Assembly (NCBI RefSeq): GCF_020360975.1
Contig: NW_025408680.1
Coordinates: 1,860,001-1,924,000 of the forward strand
Length of the DNA: 64,000 nucleotides
Origin: Hirsutella rhossiliensis
Lineage: Eukaryota > Ascomycota > Sordariomycetes > Hypocreales > Ophiocordycipitaceae
Direction of reading: 5' to 3'
The notes beneath the pieces are model-generated. The model was given only the letters and a program-made list of their open reading frames with translations. It made no database searches and was not told the origin of the DNA. Made by a program: the position numbers and the translations under genes. Positions 46,578 through 57,519 of this stretch are shown piece by piece (the first letter of the stretch is position 1; the number at the start of each line of letters is the position of its first letter).

Positions 46578-48714
46578 TCAGTCGCTCACCACGTTGATCT
46601 CATACCCAATCAGCGCCTCGGTGCTCGTCCCGTCCCAGCCGCGCGTCCCAGCCGCGCTCAGCATGAAGCGGCTCGTCGGGTCGATGTACAGGCATGAGAT
46701 GACGCCCGCCCGCGGGGGGCCTGGGATGATGAGAAAGGGAACCGACGAGTGCTTCATCATCCGGGTGTCGCGCAGGTCGTAGAGTCGCATAATGTCGTGC
46801 GACGCGCTGAAAAGAAGGCCCCCAGGTTAGCGAAAGACACAAGCGATGTTCATCTGCGCACCCAGCCTTGGCAAGGAGAGATAAAGGGTGCCATCCAACT
46901 CCAGAAACATACCAGACCAGGTGTCTCCCATTCACCATTGGCTTGATCGCGCTCACCGCGCCGCTGCCAGCCGGAAACCTGAGCGTCCTTTCCGGCTCCC
47001 ACACGCGCTTGGCCCGGCGCACGTCGTACTCCTCGACGGTCCCGTTGCGCCGCCCCGCGTAAATCATGTTGCCGTTGGGGCTCCAGCACGCGCTCATGCA
47101 CCACGGCGGCACCCCCCCCCGGGTTCCGATGCGCGCCACGGGGTTTGGCACCCGCCGGTCCCAGATGCGGATCGTCCCGTCAATGGCCGACGAGAGAAAC
47201 GTCGTGGCTGAGGTCTGTGATGGGTCGTACTGCTGTGGCGGCGCTTGCCACGACATCATGGTTGGGGACTGCGACCCCTTCAGGAGATCCTTGTCCTCGG
47301 TCAACCGAGACTGCTGCGGCTCCCTGAACTCTCCCTCTGCATGCTGCGACGTCGTCGACTGAGTACCTGGAGCAGTTGCGCCGGTATCCTCGGCAGGTTC
47401 GCCGGCAGCCTGGTCCTGGCTCGTCGTATCGACGTCCATGCTGTCCTGCCACGGCTGCGGCTGCGGTGCCGGCGCTGCCACCTCGCTCTCGGGCGCCTTG
47501 CTCATCTCCATGTCCGCCATGGCCATATCGGCCGAGTGGTCCATACCCCCTTCGTGGCCGCCCATCATCTCCATGCCGGTGCCGAACCCGTCGTCGTCGT
47601 GTCCAAACGGCTGCTCCCCCGCCGTCTCTCCAAACAGGCTGCCGGCGTCGCTGCCTCCAAATAAGCTCTCGTGGGCAGGTGAAGCCTGGCCGTCGCCGGC
47701 GCCCGGCGGAGCGTCCCCCTCTGGGCCCGTCGAGTGGCCGCCGTCGACTTGACCGTTGACAACCCCAGCCGGCAGGGGTGCGCTATTGTTGGTAGCCATG
47801 GTGGTAGATGGCAGCGGCTCGTCGGCCTCGGCAGGGACGGGATCTCCGTTGGCCGGACGCAGCTCTATTGAGGATATCTGGCCGCCACTCCCGTCAAAGC
47901 TTCTTTTCGTCTGTCCCGTGTTCAAATCCCATTCAAAGATTTTCTTGTCCCAGCCTCCGCTTAGCACGCTCTTCTCATCCGGCGCAAGGGTCAGGACGCT
48001 GACGGCGCTCGAGTGCTGCTGCAGGCAGCAAATCTTCTTACCCTCGTCGTGACGGACACTCTGCAGGTTGATGCCCCCCGATTCCAGGCCCGACAAAAGC
48101 CAGAGGGCGTCGGAGTGGACGGCGAGAGAGTAGACGGGGGACAGCACGTGATCCTGATCGCCCCGGCCGGGGGCGAGCGGCTCTTCGTTTTCCCAGTAAG
48201 ACATGAGAATGCCGGCCTTGTGGACGCTGTCTACAAAGGGATGCTTCTGTGCGACTGTTAGGGCCAGCTTCCCGTTGATGGTGCCGGGGCCGTCGTATTT
48301 GCGGATGTAGCCGTCGGAGCCTCCCGTGATCCAGTAGCGCAAGTCGGGTGTTATGGCCATGGCGTTGATGCTCGTCGACTGGGGCGCGGCCATGGTGGGC
48401 ACGATATCGTAGAGCTTGGCCGTCAAGGCTTCGGGCCGGACAGTCGGCCGCCAGGGGATGGCCGACGGCGCGGGAGTGGCAGACTTGCTCGACTTGATCC
48501 TCGCCGGCTCATCGCTATGCGTCTGCTGCGTCTCGTCGGCAGCGTCCTCCCCCTCGGCCTCGTTATCGCCGTCGTCGTCGTCGTCGTCTTCGTTGTTCTC
48601 TTCCTCGGCCTCGTTGTCATTGTTGGCGTCGTCACCGTCTTCCATGGCGTCGTCATGCTCGTTGTCGCGCTCCGACTCCCCCGAGCTCGCCGAAAATCGA
48701 TCCTCCTCATCCAT
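46578..48714 (-). CDS. SPT8: SAGA complex WD40 subunit Spt8
   Basis: Two exons, complement(join(46578..46806,46913..48714)), 676 aa. Donor GTATGT and acceptor TTTTCAG give HLVCASHDIMRLYDLRD. The first 80 residues are very acidic (DANNDNEAEEENNEDDDDDD). WD-type repeats follow: SINAMAITPDLRYWITGGSD, PVYSLAVHSDALWLLSGLES, SVLTLAPDEKSVLSGGWDKK. A long Gly/Ala/Pro/Asp/Met insert (about residues 290-480) separates the remaining blades (TTFLSSAIDGTIRIWDRR, WSPNGNMIYAGRRNGTVEEY). This insert-split propeller with an acidic N-terminus is the Spt8 layout. Family knowledge: Spt8 links SAGA to TBP at promoters. The helicase gene lies upstream on the same strand, 374 bp away. Confidence 0.93.
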
Positions 48715-49088
48715 CGTCGCATTCGCTCGTCGCCTCCTCGTGCGGCATGGATGCGTGGGGGTGCTCGCCCGCTGTCAGAGTGGTTGCGATGCGCCTCAGA
48801 TTGATGTACGTACGAGCTTCGCGCGCGTCCCCGGACCCCACCAACAGGTGGATAGGTACCTGCAGCACCTTACTAAGTTGAGCACAAGCATCAAGTCAGT
48901 GCGAAAGGTGAGTTCCTATTCAAACTACCTACCCATGTAGCTGCTAAAGAACCTCATCAACCTCGTCAATCAAGAGGCGTGTAATGCAATTGCTGGAGCT
49001 AGCGCCTGTTCTGCCTAATGTGCCCAATGCCTAGGCCTCTCCTCTCCCTCCACCACCTTCACTTGTCTCCTCCACCGAACTCAATCTC
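48715..49088. other. SPT8 promoter and 3' flank of the helicase gene
   Basis: 374 bp. Contains a GATAGGTACCTGCAGCACC stretch similar to other GGTACC-rich intergenic words. No RNA gene. Confidence 0.5.
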
Positions 49089-52000
49089 TCACTCCGGCCC
49101 CAGCGAGATCAGCAATCCGCTACCCGACTCCGAGCTGGACACGTCCAGGTCGTCGAGGACCTCGGCCGCCGCGTCGTATTTTGCAAAGAGCTTGCGCATG
49201 CCCCCTTCCATCAAGTCATCGCTCGTCTGGTACCTCATGGCGGCCTTGACCGCGTCTGCCATCGACGCCACGTCCGATTGAGCTTGCTCGCTGCCACTAG
49301 ACAGAGCACCGCTCGGAGGGTGCGGAAGCGGGGTCATGTTAAATGCAGGGCCACTCGGAGGCTTCTCGTCGCATCTCTTAAGGCATCCAGTTGCCGTGAC
49401 GAGGCGCCAGTCCTCAGGCTGAAAGATTTTCGTCCCGGTGCCATGGGCGGCACACGTGAGAGGAAGATGCGACGCGGTTCGTCCTTGGAACGCCCTGACC
49501 ACCTTTTCCCATGTCTGCCGGCTCCTGCTGTTGCCACGAAGCACATTCTGTGCGTTGCCGAAGATGTAAAAGCCCCGTTTGGCACGGCTCGTGGCCACCA
49601 CCGCCCTGTTCTCGTCCGCGACGAACCCGGGCATGGCCTTGCTACGACTGGAGTCCGGTCCTCGCACCAGCGAGAGGAGGATGATGTCGTTTTCCTCTCC
49701 TTGGAAGCCGTCGATGGTTCTGACGGACCACTCAAACTCCAGGGCACCAAGATACGCGTCCTGCCTGAGCTTGCTTTTGATCAACTCGACTTGGCCCGTG
49801 TAGTAGGCCAGGGCCGTGATCTGCTCCGGGGCCACGCCGCTTTGGACCAGATAACGCGCGAAGCCGACAACCATGGTCGCTTCCTTGTGGTTCGAATAAC
49901 TAAAGCCGCCGTCGCCGCGACTCTGCACCCACTGGTGATGGAACCACCACAAGCTGCAATCCCCCATGCCCGGTACAGGTGGTCGACTCTCGGGGTCCTT
50001 GACGACGTCGTGGTCTTCCAGGTTCGGGTAAAATACCTGGACAACTTCGCGAATGGCCGGAATCATCCTGCGTTGGACGCGCAAGGCGCAGTAAGGCACC
50101 TTGATGTTAACAAGCCTCTGGAACAATGAGACAGTCAGGCGATGGGGGGCTCGGCAAAGCTCCCGCATATCAGCGTGGGGGACCAGCTGTTGGTGGTCGC
50201 CCACGAGGACCAGCTGCTCCAGGGAGGGCAACAACGCTGCCGCAATGTTGGCCTCTCGTGTCTCGGCAGCCTCTTCTACCAAGAGGATGCGAGGCTTCAA
50301 CGCGGCGAGCATGCCGCGGTACTTGACGAGCCCGGTCGTTGTGCACCCCAAAATCTGGACACCCTCGGCGTGCATGGCCTTGATGTTGTTTTCCCACCGC
50401 GTCATCTTGAGTTTGTTGCAGACTTCCTGATAGTGCCCAAAGAGTCTTTGTATCTTGGCCGTGACTTGGGCGAACAGACTCTTGTACAGGTAGCAGTACA
50501 CCGCACCTCGTTGTGTGGGCTTGATCCGGTACAGATCCGAGGTGCGGGCCAAGAGTCTCTCTGCTTTGTGCCACCAGACGTCGCCATCGTCGCGATGGAG
50601 AGCTCTCAGAATGCAATCCGGCCGAGTCATGTCAATTGGCAGGAAGTCTTCGGCCTGCTCGGCTTTGGGTTGAGTCTCCGCATCCCGTTGCATTGCCTTT
50701 CGGTAATCGCGCTGTTGAATGTACTCGTCCAGCCATTTGGCCATGTCGCTCTGCGCTTCTTCCTCTTCCCCTCCCCCGGCCTCCGTCTCCCAGTCATCCT
50801 GGGTCAGAGAGTTAAGCTGATTCTCGGTTATGATACCTAGTTCGTGAAGGTCTTCTGCCTTGAGAAGTCCCTTTGGCAAGCACTGCTGCACCAACACTCG
50901 GAGTTGACCGCGAAGACCTCTCAGGGAAGCCTCTGCCCTGCCATCAGGCCTACACGCCTTTGAGCGTCGCACGATGTTGGAAAGGTTTCGCTCGTTGATC
51001 AGTTCGACTTGAGAACGCCTTCCGAGTCTTGCGACGGACCCGATCTCGAGCCTCACACAACGCTCCAGAATTTGGTCGACCGCGTGGTTTGTCTGCGCTG
51101 CGACGATGATGGGGACAACAGGATTGGTAGCGCTCTCGACCCTGTTCCCGTGGATCATCTTCATCGTGCGGACGTAGCTCTCGATGGCCACAATCGACGC
51201 GAAGGTTTTGCCGGTTCCAGGAGGGCCCTGGATGACTGCCAGCTCTTGCGAGGTAGCCAGCTTGAGGGCCTCGAGCTGGGATGGGTCCAGCTGTTGCGCG
51301 CTGTCCGGAACCACGGCAGCGTTGTAAGGCGTCTCCCTCAAATAGGCCGCGGGTTGATGGCGAGTCGAAGCCTGGTGGATGTATTTGTCGAACTTGGAGC
51401 TTTGGGGAGACGGTCAGCCGGCTTCGGCGTCGATGGAGAGGCCTGTATTGAAGCAGGCGCCGAGGAAACTTACTCAACGGCTACGGCATGTTGCAAGCCA
51501 GTCATGGTGTGCCGGATTGATTCAAAGTACTGTCCCTTGGGCTCCAGCATTACAAGTTCCAAGGTCGGGTCGACCACGGCGTCGCCTTCATCGGCCCAAA
51601 AGAGCTCGACGACGGGAGGGCGAGTATCGACGCCCTCGAACCGATTCGCCACTGTTGCGACAAAGCACTTTGTCCGAAAGCTGTCCGAGCGAGGCGTAAG
51701 AGCCACGAGCGAGCCTGGCATCAGACAGTCCGCTTGGCTGCCCGGCCTTTCTGGCCGCGGATGCTTCATGGAGAGGATGGCTCGACAGGCGGGACCTGCC
51801 CTAGTCAAAACGATTCCCCTGACATATACCTTGGAGAGAGGTCAATAATCGAGGGCTTGTTGCAAGATCGTTGGCACCGAGAAGAGATGGCAACCCACCT
51901 CGGTGAACACGGAGGCATCGTCACCATCGACCATTGCAGGATCCTGGCGAAACTGCACAATCGTCTTGCGAAGCATTTCGGTGGCCTCGTAGCGATGGAG

Positions 52001-52210
52001 GCGATACTGGGCCTCGAGATAATCGTACTTGGGAACGGGTCTCATTTCGACGACCTCGAGCAAATCAGGGGACTCGTCGGCCATGAGCTCGGCGGCAAGG
52101 GGCAGCTCTGGAAAACGGTGCCATTCTTGGGGCTGTCCGGCCGCGGTGTCACGGGAGACGGATCTCTGCACATGCTGCGCGATGATTTGGGAGCGAGACG
52201 GAAGCTCCAT
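49089..52210 (-). CDS. SF1 helicase of the ZNFX1/Hrr1/SAD-3 type
   Basis: Three exons, complement(join(49089..51399,51474..51829,51899..52210)), 992 aa. Introns GTGGGT...CCAAG and GTAAGT...CAAAG keep phase. N-terminal family blocks: YDYLEAQYRLHRYEATEMLR and VYVRGIVLTRAGPACRA, then LTPRSDSFRTKCFVATVANR. Helicase motifs: I GPPGTGKT (281-288), II VEEAAE (597-602), III GDHQQLVPH, then RVQRRMIP, TIDGFQGEENDIILLSLVR (V) and VATSRAKRGFYIFGN (VI). Only a residual Cys/His patch follows (TCAAHGTGT, GCLKRC); the NF-X1 finger array of animal ZNFX1 is absent. Family knowledge: fission yeast Hrr1 and Neurospora SAD-3 in this group act in RNAi and silencing of unpaired DNA. A 5' UTR intron (GTATGT...CATAG) probably lies just upstream. 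The start could be further upstream if that exon codes. Confidence 0.88.
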
Positions 52211-53840
52211 CTTCTATGGAGAGAGGACGAGCGTGAGTCTGGGACTTGGGATGGAAGGATGACGAAGACATACCAGGTTGCATGCCGTGATGCCGCACCC
52301 GGATGAAAGGCCAAGTGAAGAAGGCGCCGGTGGTGGTAAAGATGGACGGCGTAGAGAGCGCAGACGTCGACAGACCGGCAAATAGCAACGGCGTGAAAGG
52401 TTGAGGTCAAAAGCTGGACCCTAGTTATTGCTGAGGTTGCTGAGGATGACGAAAGACAGGGCCTTGAGATGGCGAGCTTGAGTGAGGAGAGAAAAAGGGC
52501 AGAAACGAGCGCCCAGCTGGCTTTGGGAGAGTGGGCGGGCAGGCAACAAGTTGGTTACCTGAGGCAGCCGCTGGCACCTGGCTTCTGTGTCGAGGTTTGA
52601 TACCTCAGGTACCCATTCGATAAGGCAGGACCTGTAATCCCTCTTGGTGCTGCCAGCACCCGAAGACTGGCCGGAGCAACGCAGGTGCAGGAGTGCCTGC
52701 CTTGACTGAGTGACGGGAGGTGCCAGGTGGCAATGAGAGGAAGGGCAATTGAGTCGATTGAGGATGTAGATGCTCGCGCAGCCCAACGAGAATCAACAAT
52801 AGGGCGGCTGTATTGACTTCAAGTTGGTTGTTCAGTCAACGGGCATCAGGAGACGATGTTTGCTTGGTCAACAACCGCACTTTTGCCTTGTCCACCCACC
52901 GCGACCGGAGGGGTTTGAGGAATTGTCCCTCTCCGAGAGATACGAGGGTAGAAGACAGCTCGGCTCAAATGCTCATCCTGGACCCGTGAAGAGCACCCCC
53001 TTGGGCAAGCCAAAGCAATTGCACTCGGTCAACGAGAACTCCGCGTAATCAACGTTGCATCGTGGACGAGTCACGCATGTCGAATCTCGAAGCAGGCAAC
53101 CTCGTTGGCAAGCTAATCCCGGCTTCAGGCCTGCCGGGCGACCAAGAAAGCCCTCATAAGCTTCTCTTTGCAAGTGGCTTTCCATGCTGCCGCTTCTCAG
53201 GTCTCGGGAGTGACGACGGTGTAGCGACAGTCGGTGGCGCAGAGCACATGTTCCTCTGCATCTGCCTCCCTCAGCCGTCTTTAGCTTGACCTCTTTCACC
53301 GTAATTCAGAGGTCAGCCATGGAAATACTCCTCCACGAGAGGGCGGGAGGTTGCGTGGCCTACGATAGAATCGTCCGTGATTGGTGTCAGAGGCAGCAGC
53401 TATGCGGACAATTTCTTTCCCAGAACTTGAATCAACCAACTGGTTAGCCTTCTTCCTGCAAGATTGTACAGACCAAGAGCGCCGCCAGTCTGTCTTTGCA
53501 ACTCTGGCGTCAGACTCAAAGAATTACAGCCAGCTAACGCAAAGAGCAGGGACTCATCCAACCGCACAGTACAATATCTACAAGAGTCCATCAAGAACGG
53601 TCAAGAAGAGACAGGCGGCAGACCATTGAGCTTGCCTTGGCTCCACCTACCTGGACACAACATGACAAGTCAAGCGGCTCACGGGGGACTCGTCAACTGT
53701 ATCCTCCGCGCCGCCTGGCGACTGGTGATGCCCCTTACACGAAGCTCATCCTCATCCACGCGTGGCCGTACATCGAGGCTGCTGGCCTGTGATGGAGCTT
53801 GCCCACCCAGTAACAGGTCCCATGCTCCCTCCGCGTACAA
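52211..53840. other. Intergenic: helicase promoter, no further gene supported
   Basis: 1.6 kb. The helicase leader, with a likely intron (minus strand, GTATGT near 52276 to CATAG near 52214), occupies the left end. Frames on both strands are short and random-looking. The right end may hold unrecognised 5' remnants of the phosphotransferase pseudogene. Confidence 0.5.
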
Positions 53841-54590
53841 CGCAGCGCAAACACATGGAGTCGAGAGGCTGAGATATGTACGAGAAAGGGGGTGGAAGCA
53901 GAGGTGCTGGTCCTTTGGGACCAAGAGGCGCTCTCTTCGATCTGCGCAGGCTTTCGCCCCATGGGACAATCCGCAACGTATTTGCCACAATGAGGGCAAG
54001 AAGTGTCATCTGAGACTTGGTGACTCGGAGCAAGAGGTACTCAACCTACGTGTTCAACGACCTCGGCTCCCTCGTCAACATTGTTCAGTGGCTCAAGACG
54101 TGCGCCACGATGCCGGGCGCCGCAACGGGGTAGGAGATTGAGGAAATTGGCCCCGCCGTCGGTCAAGCCTTTGCCGTTTGTCCATGGGCCAGCCTACCGG
54201 CAACAGAATCATGGCCCTGGCAGAGGTGTTTTCAGCCGTCTGGCTGACCAATTCCTTGACGGATGATGTGGTGCAAAAGCCGCCGTTGAGCCCGTTCGAG
54301 AACGTCTTCAGCCGCATCCCGCGCGATACAACTCTTCCGTCGCATCGTGGACGACTATAGGAGCCCCAAGCACAGTTATTGCGCTCTCGGTCCGTCTTGC
54401 TGCAAGGCCCCCCAGCCAAGGGTCAAGGATGACCTGACGCCCGTCCTGGTCGACTGGGAGTTTGCGCAGGTTAACGGACGCGGAGTCAATGGCGATTGCG
54501 GCGGCGGACGACAAGGCCTGCACGATGCGCTGTCTCGTTTCAGATGCCACTTCTGCTCAGCTCACCGCGAAGCCGCACATCTGCGCTATT
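53841..54590 (+). pseudogene. Aminoglycoside/choline-kinase-like phosphotransferase relic
   Basis: Recognisable fragments in order but in changing frames: EVLVLWDQEAL, DLRRLSPHGTIRNVFATMRA, YVFNDLGSLVNIVQWLKTCA, then FAVCPWASL and SLTDDVV, FRRIVDDYRSPKHSYCAL, and finally LTPVLVDWEFAQVNGRGVNG. The last block is the Mg-binding DWE/D segment of the APH fold, where fungal relatives keep the same wording. Stops and at least three frameshifts interrupt it, and the catalytic HGD-type loop expected before DLTPVL is not intact. Family knowledge: fungal APH-like proteins phosphorylate small molecules; the substrate is unknown. It looks like a dead single-copy cellular gene, not a transposon. Confidence 0.6.
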
Positions 54591-54708
54591 GAAGGCCCCT
54601 AGGTGATGGTAATCTTCAGCTCGATCATGGCCATGTCTGCGAGGGGACAACCGGCAAAAAGAAACCTAAGTTGGTGAAACTACCTGACCAGTAGAGGAAA
54701 GACTATAA

Positions 54709-54790
54709 TGCGTGATCTGGGAATCGAACCCAGGGCTCCCCGACGTTGCTCGGATGGCAACGGAGAATTTTACCACTAAACCAATCACGC
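54709..54790 (-). tRNA. tRNA-Gly(GCC) with an 11-nt intron
   Basis: On the minus strand GCGTGAT (54790-54784) pairs with ATCACGC before discriminator A (54709). The A-box is TGGTTTAGTGG and the B-box GGTTCGATTCC, both canonical. The anticodon stem CTCCG pairs with CGGGG; the loop reads TTGCCA followed by the 11-nt insert TCCGAGCAACG and then T, so the anticodon is GCC (glycine) with the intron at the usual position after base 37. The mature length is about 71 nt. A TTTTT tract about 50 nt downstream (minus strand) may end transcription. Confidence 0.93.
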
Positions 54791-55228
54791 TTTGATGAAT
54801 ACCTGGCTGAATAAAGATATATCTATAGGCTACGCAAATATTAGAGTCTTCTTGTGAGCTCGGCCGGGACAATAGGACACGTTGAGAAACACTTAGAACC
54901 GGCACCTCGGCAGCCGTCGCCAGCACCAGATTGAGGCATCGCACGGACCGAGTAACACTCCCTAAGCCAAGCAGCGTAACCATCGCCATAGACAACTTGT
55001 CTCCGAGAGCATGTCATGGCCGGCCGTGTGTCCTGCGCGGAACTCTGAGGCTGCGTGCCTCTCCACAGCCATCCAACCGTCGAGCCTGACCAGGTATATC
55101 AAATGCATGCGAGACTCCGCCGCAATGCCGCAAGTGCTCAAACAAGCGAGCTCGCCTCCAGGGTCATTAGATCTCAGCCAAGGTGCCGCTCCGGTAACAA
55201 CTTCGACTCTGCCACAACCAGACGCTGC
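54791..55228. other. Intergenic: tRNA upstream region and 3' flank of the second Zn2Cys6 gene
   Basis: 440 bp. No protein-like frame. Sequence before the tRNA is AT-rich (AAATATTAG, ATATATCTATAGG). Confidence 0.5.
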
Positions 55229-57519
55229 TCAGCACACGCCAAACAGGATTGACGCCGAGTCGGAGATGGGCACCCTCTTCCAGTCCAGCTTCCCGTCCGG
55301 GCGCAGGCCGAAGCCGGCCGCCTCCTCGACGAGCTCCCAGCGGCCCGTCAGCGGGTTCTTTTGCGACGAGCGGTAGATGATGCTCGTGCCAAAGTCCTCG
55401 AAGACGACCTCGCGCCGCCGCAGCCGCAGCCACTGCGCCTCCTCGTCGCCCTCCAGGGCCACGCTCGTCTCCACCTCCTCATTCTTCAGGGCAACGGCGC
55501 GGAAGACGCGGCTGTCTCGCAACGCGTTGCGCATCGGGTACTGGCCCAGGATGCGCGTCGCATCCGCCCTGACGGCCGGGTCTCGGCACGCAAAGGCCGA
55601 CACGAAGAGCGGCCATGTCCACCCCGAGTCCATGGCGAAGCCGCAGTTCGGCCGCGCCGCCAGCAGCGTCTCGGCGAAGCGGTTGATTTCCCGGTATTGA
55701 GGCGTCAGGCATTTGGCCGTCCCAATGCCGGAGAAGCGTGGGGTCGTCGTGTAGACGTAGAGAATTAAGTACTCGACGCGAAGATTGATGGCTTGGAGGT
55801 AGCCTCTGAGGTCCTTGGCTGAGTTGCTGGCCATGGCCTGGAACAGCGGCTCGTACGCCTCGGTCCACCTCTGGAGCCAATATCGTGAGTCGGCAATGAA
55901 GCTACACATTCTGGGGTTTTGTTTTACGCTCGCGAGCTTCATCTCCAGCTCGGCCTCGTTGTCCGCTCGCGTCAAGGCCAGCCGAGAGGTGATTCCCGTC
56001 AGCATGGGGATGTGCTGCACCATGCCCCTTTGCACAAGCGCCCAGTACCCCAGCGTCTCGTCCATGTCCCGAAAGACCAGGGGCATGTCGTCGAGCGAGG
56101 TTATCCTCGAGAGTGTTGGGCGGAAATACGGCGTGTGCTTGGTAAACGGGAGGATGCCCAGAGGTCGGGGCGGAGACTGGCCGGTCGCCGGGCTGCCCGG
56201 GCTGTCCTGGCTTTGGGGGCTTGGCAGGCCGGTCTGTGAAAGCTGGAAACAGGAAACGGCCGCGGGCGGCTGAGTTGGGTCTTGCCGAGGCTTCCGCGGC
56301 TGGCCGGGGGATGTCTGGGTCGGGACCTCGGGCAAGCCGGAGCCCACGGGATGTGGCCGCGACGCATCGCCGTATGCGGACAGCGGCGGGGTGGGCTGCG
56401 GAGATGAGAAGAAAAATCTCTTGTACGAGCCCATAAAAGACCTGGACTGCAGCTCCAGCGGCTTGTAGCAGTCGAGGATCTCCTGCACCAGGGCCGGCGG
56501 GGCCGGGGCAATGGAGACGAGGCCGGGTGCCTTGTCGGTGCACGTGGCCAGCTCGTTGAGCATGCTGAAGCCGTGGGTGACGTGCTTGAGGGCCGCGGCC
56601 ATGTTGCCGCACTGGGCCTCGAAGCAGATGAAGAGCAGCGACGACAGGAGCGCCGTCCTCAGCCCGCCGCCGCTGGGCCGCGTCTCGCCGGGCCTTTCCT
56701 CGGACTGCCGCCGGAGCGCCTCGCAGTAGTACTTGACGGCGTTGAAGTAGTGCCTGTTGCTGCTGGTCAGGGTGACGCCGGGCCCGTCGACCTCGTAGGC
56801 CTTGCGCAGGGCGCCGACGGCCATGGCGCCGTAGCGCAGCGTCTTCTCCTGCAGCGTTAGCTGGGGCATCGTGGCCGTCCACAGGCTCGTCTGGCCCAGG
56901 CCGCCGCTGAGAAAGGTGGTGGAGAGGGAGGACCACTCGTCAAAGTAGGTGCGCTGGTCCGGGCTGGCAAACGGGATGGCGCTGACGGGGGGCTCGGTGA
57001 GTATCCGGGCCGCCTTTTTGGCGTGGATGATGTGTAGGCTCGTCAAGGTCTGCGCATCGGCGTACGAGTCGCAGTAGCCTTGCCATTTTACGCAGTTGAG
57101 GCACGCAGGCCTCTTTTCATCGCACTTGACATGACGCTTCCTGGAGAGGGTTAGGCAAGAGGTAGACTGTCACTGTGACGGCAACGCGGCGCGGGAACAG
57201 GCATGGAGTCGAGGCTTGTCCATATCGTAGAGCAGGCATGGAGCAACTCACTTGCCTGTCGACAGATGATCGGAGCAGTTAGCAGACAGTGACGAGAACG
57301 GCAGGCATATCAACAACAGAATAGAACCACGACTCGGGATTCTTCCACGAGGGCGGGCGGCTGGAGGAAATCAAGAGCTTACAGGTGGCACATCCAGTGC
57401 GGGCTCGCGTTGAGCTCCGCCGCGTGTGCCTGGTTCTGGACTCGAGGGCAAAGCGATGGGTGGTGCCTTGAGCCACCGAGGCCGAGGGGGGGCTGGAGGT
57501 CGAGGCTCGAGAGCTGCAT
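55229..57519 (-). CDS. Zn2Cys6 fungal transcription factor with a 4-nt microexon
   Basis: Exons on the minus strand: exon 1 ends at 57383 (...RTGCAT plus one base), microexon 57252-57255 (GCAA), exon 3 55229-57140. The splice gives GCATCKKRHVKCDEKRPACLNC, a C-X2-C-X6-C-X5-C-X2-C cluster with the sixth Cys in VKWQGYC. Both introns have standard ends (GTAAGC...GACAG, GTGAGT...CTCCAG) and CTAAC branch sites. The remaining 636 residues form the usual regulatory domain: PDQRTYFDEWSSLSTTFLSG, GAMAVGALRKAYE, LLSSLLFICFEAQCGNMAAA, HGFSMLNE. The start is unresolved: ATG 57519 is off by one base relative to the zinc-cluster frame, and a run of seven C lies between. Nuclear regulator; target unknown. 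Confidence 0.8.

Noticed and set aside
46578..46600. C-terminal extension of SPT8 into the downstream coding-like segment
   Set aside because: Donors available at the SPT8 3' end are in the wrong phase for the segment starting at 46293, and the current end fits a WD40 terminus.
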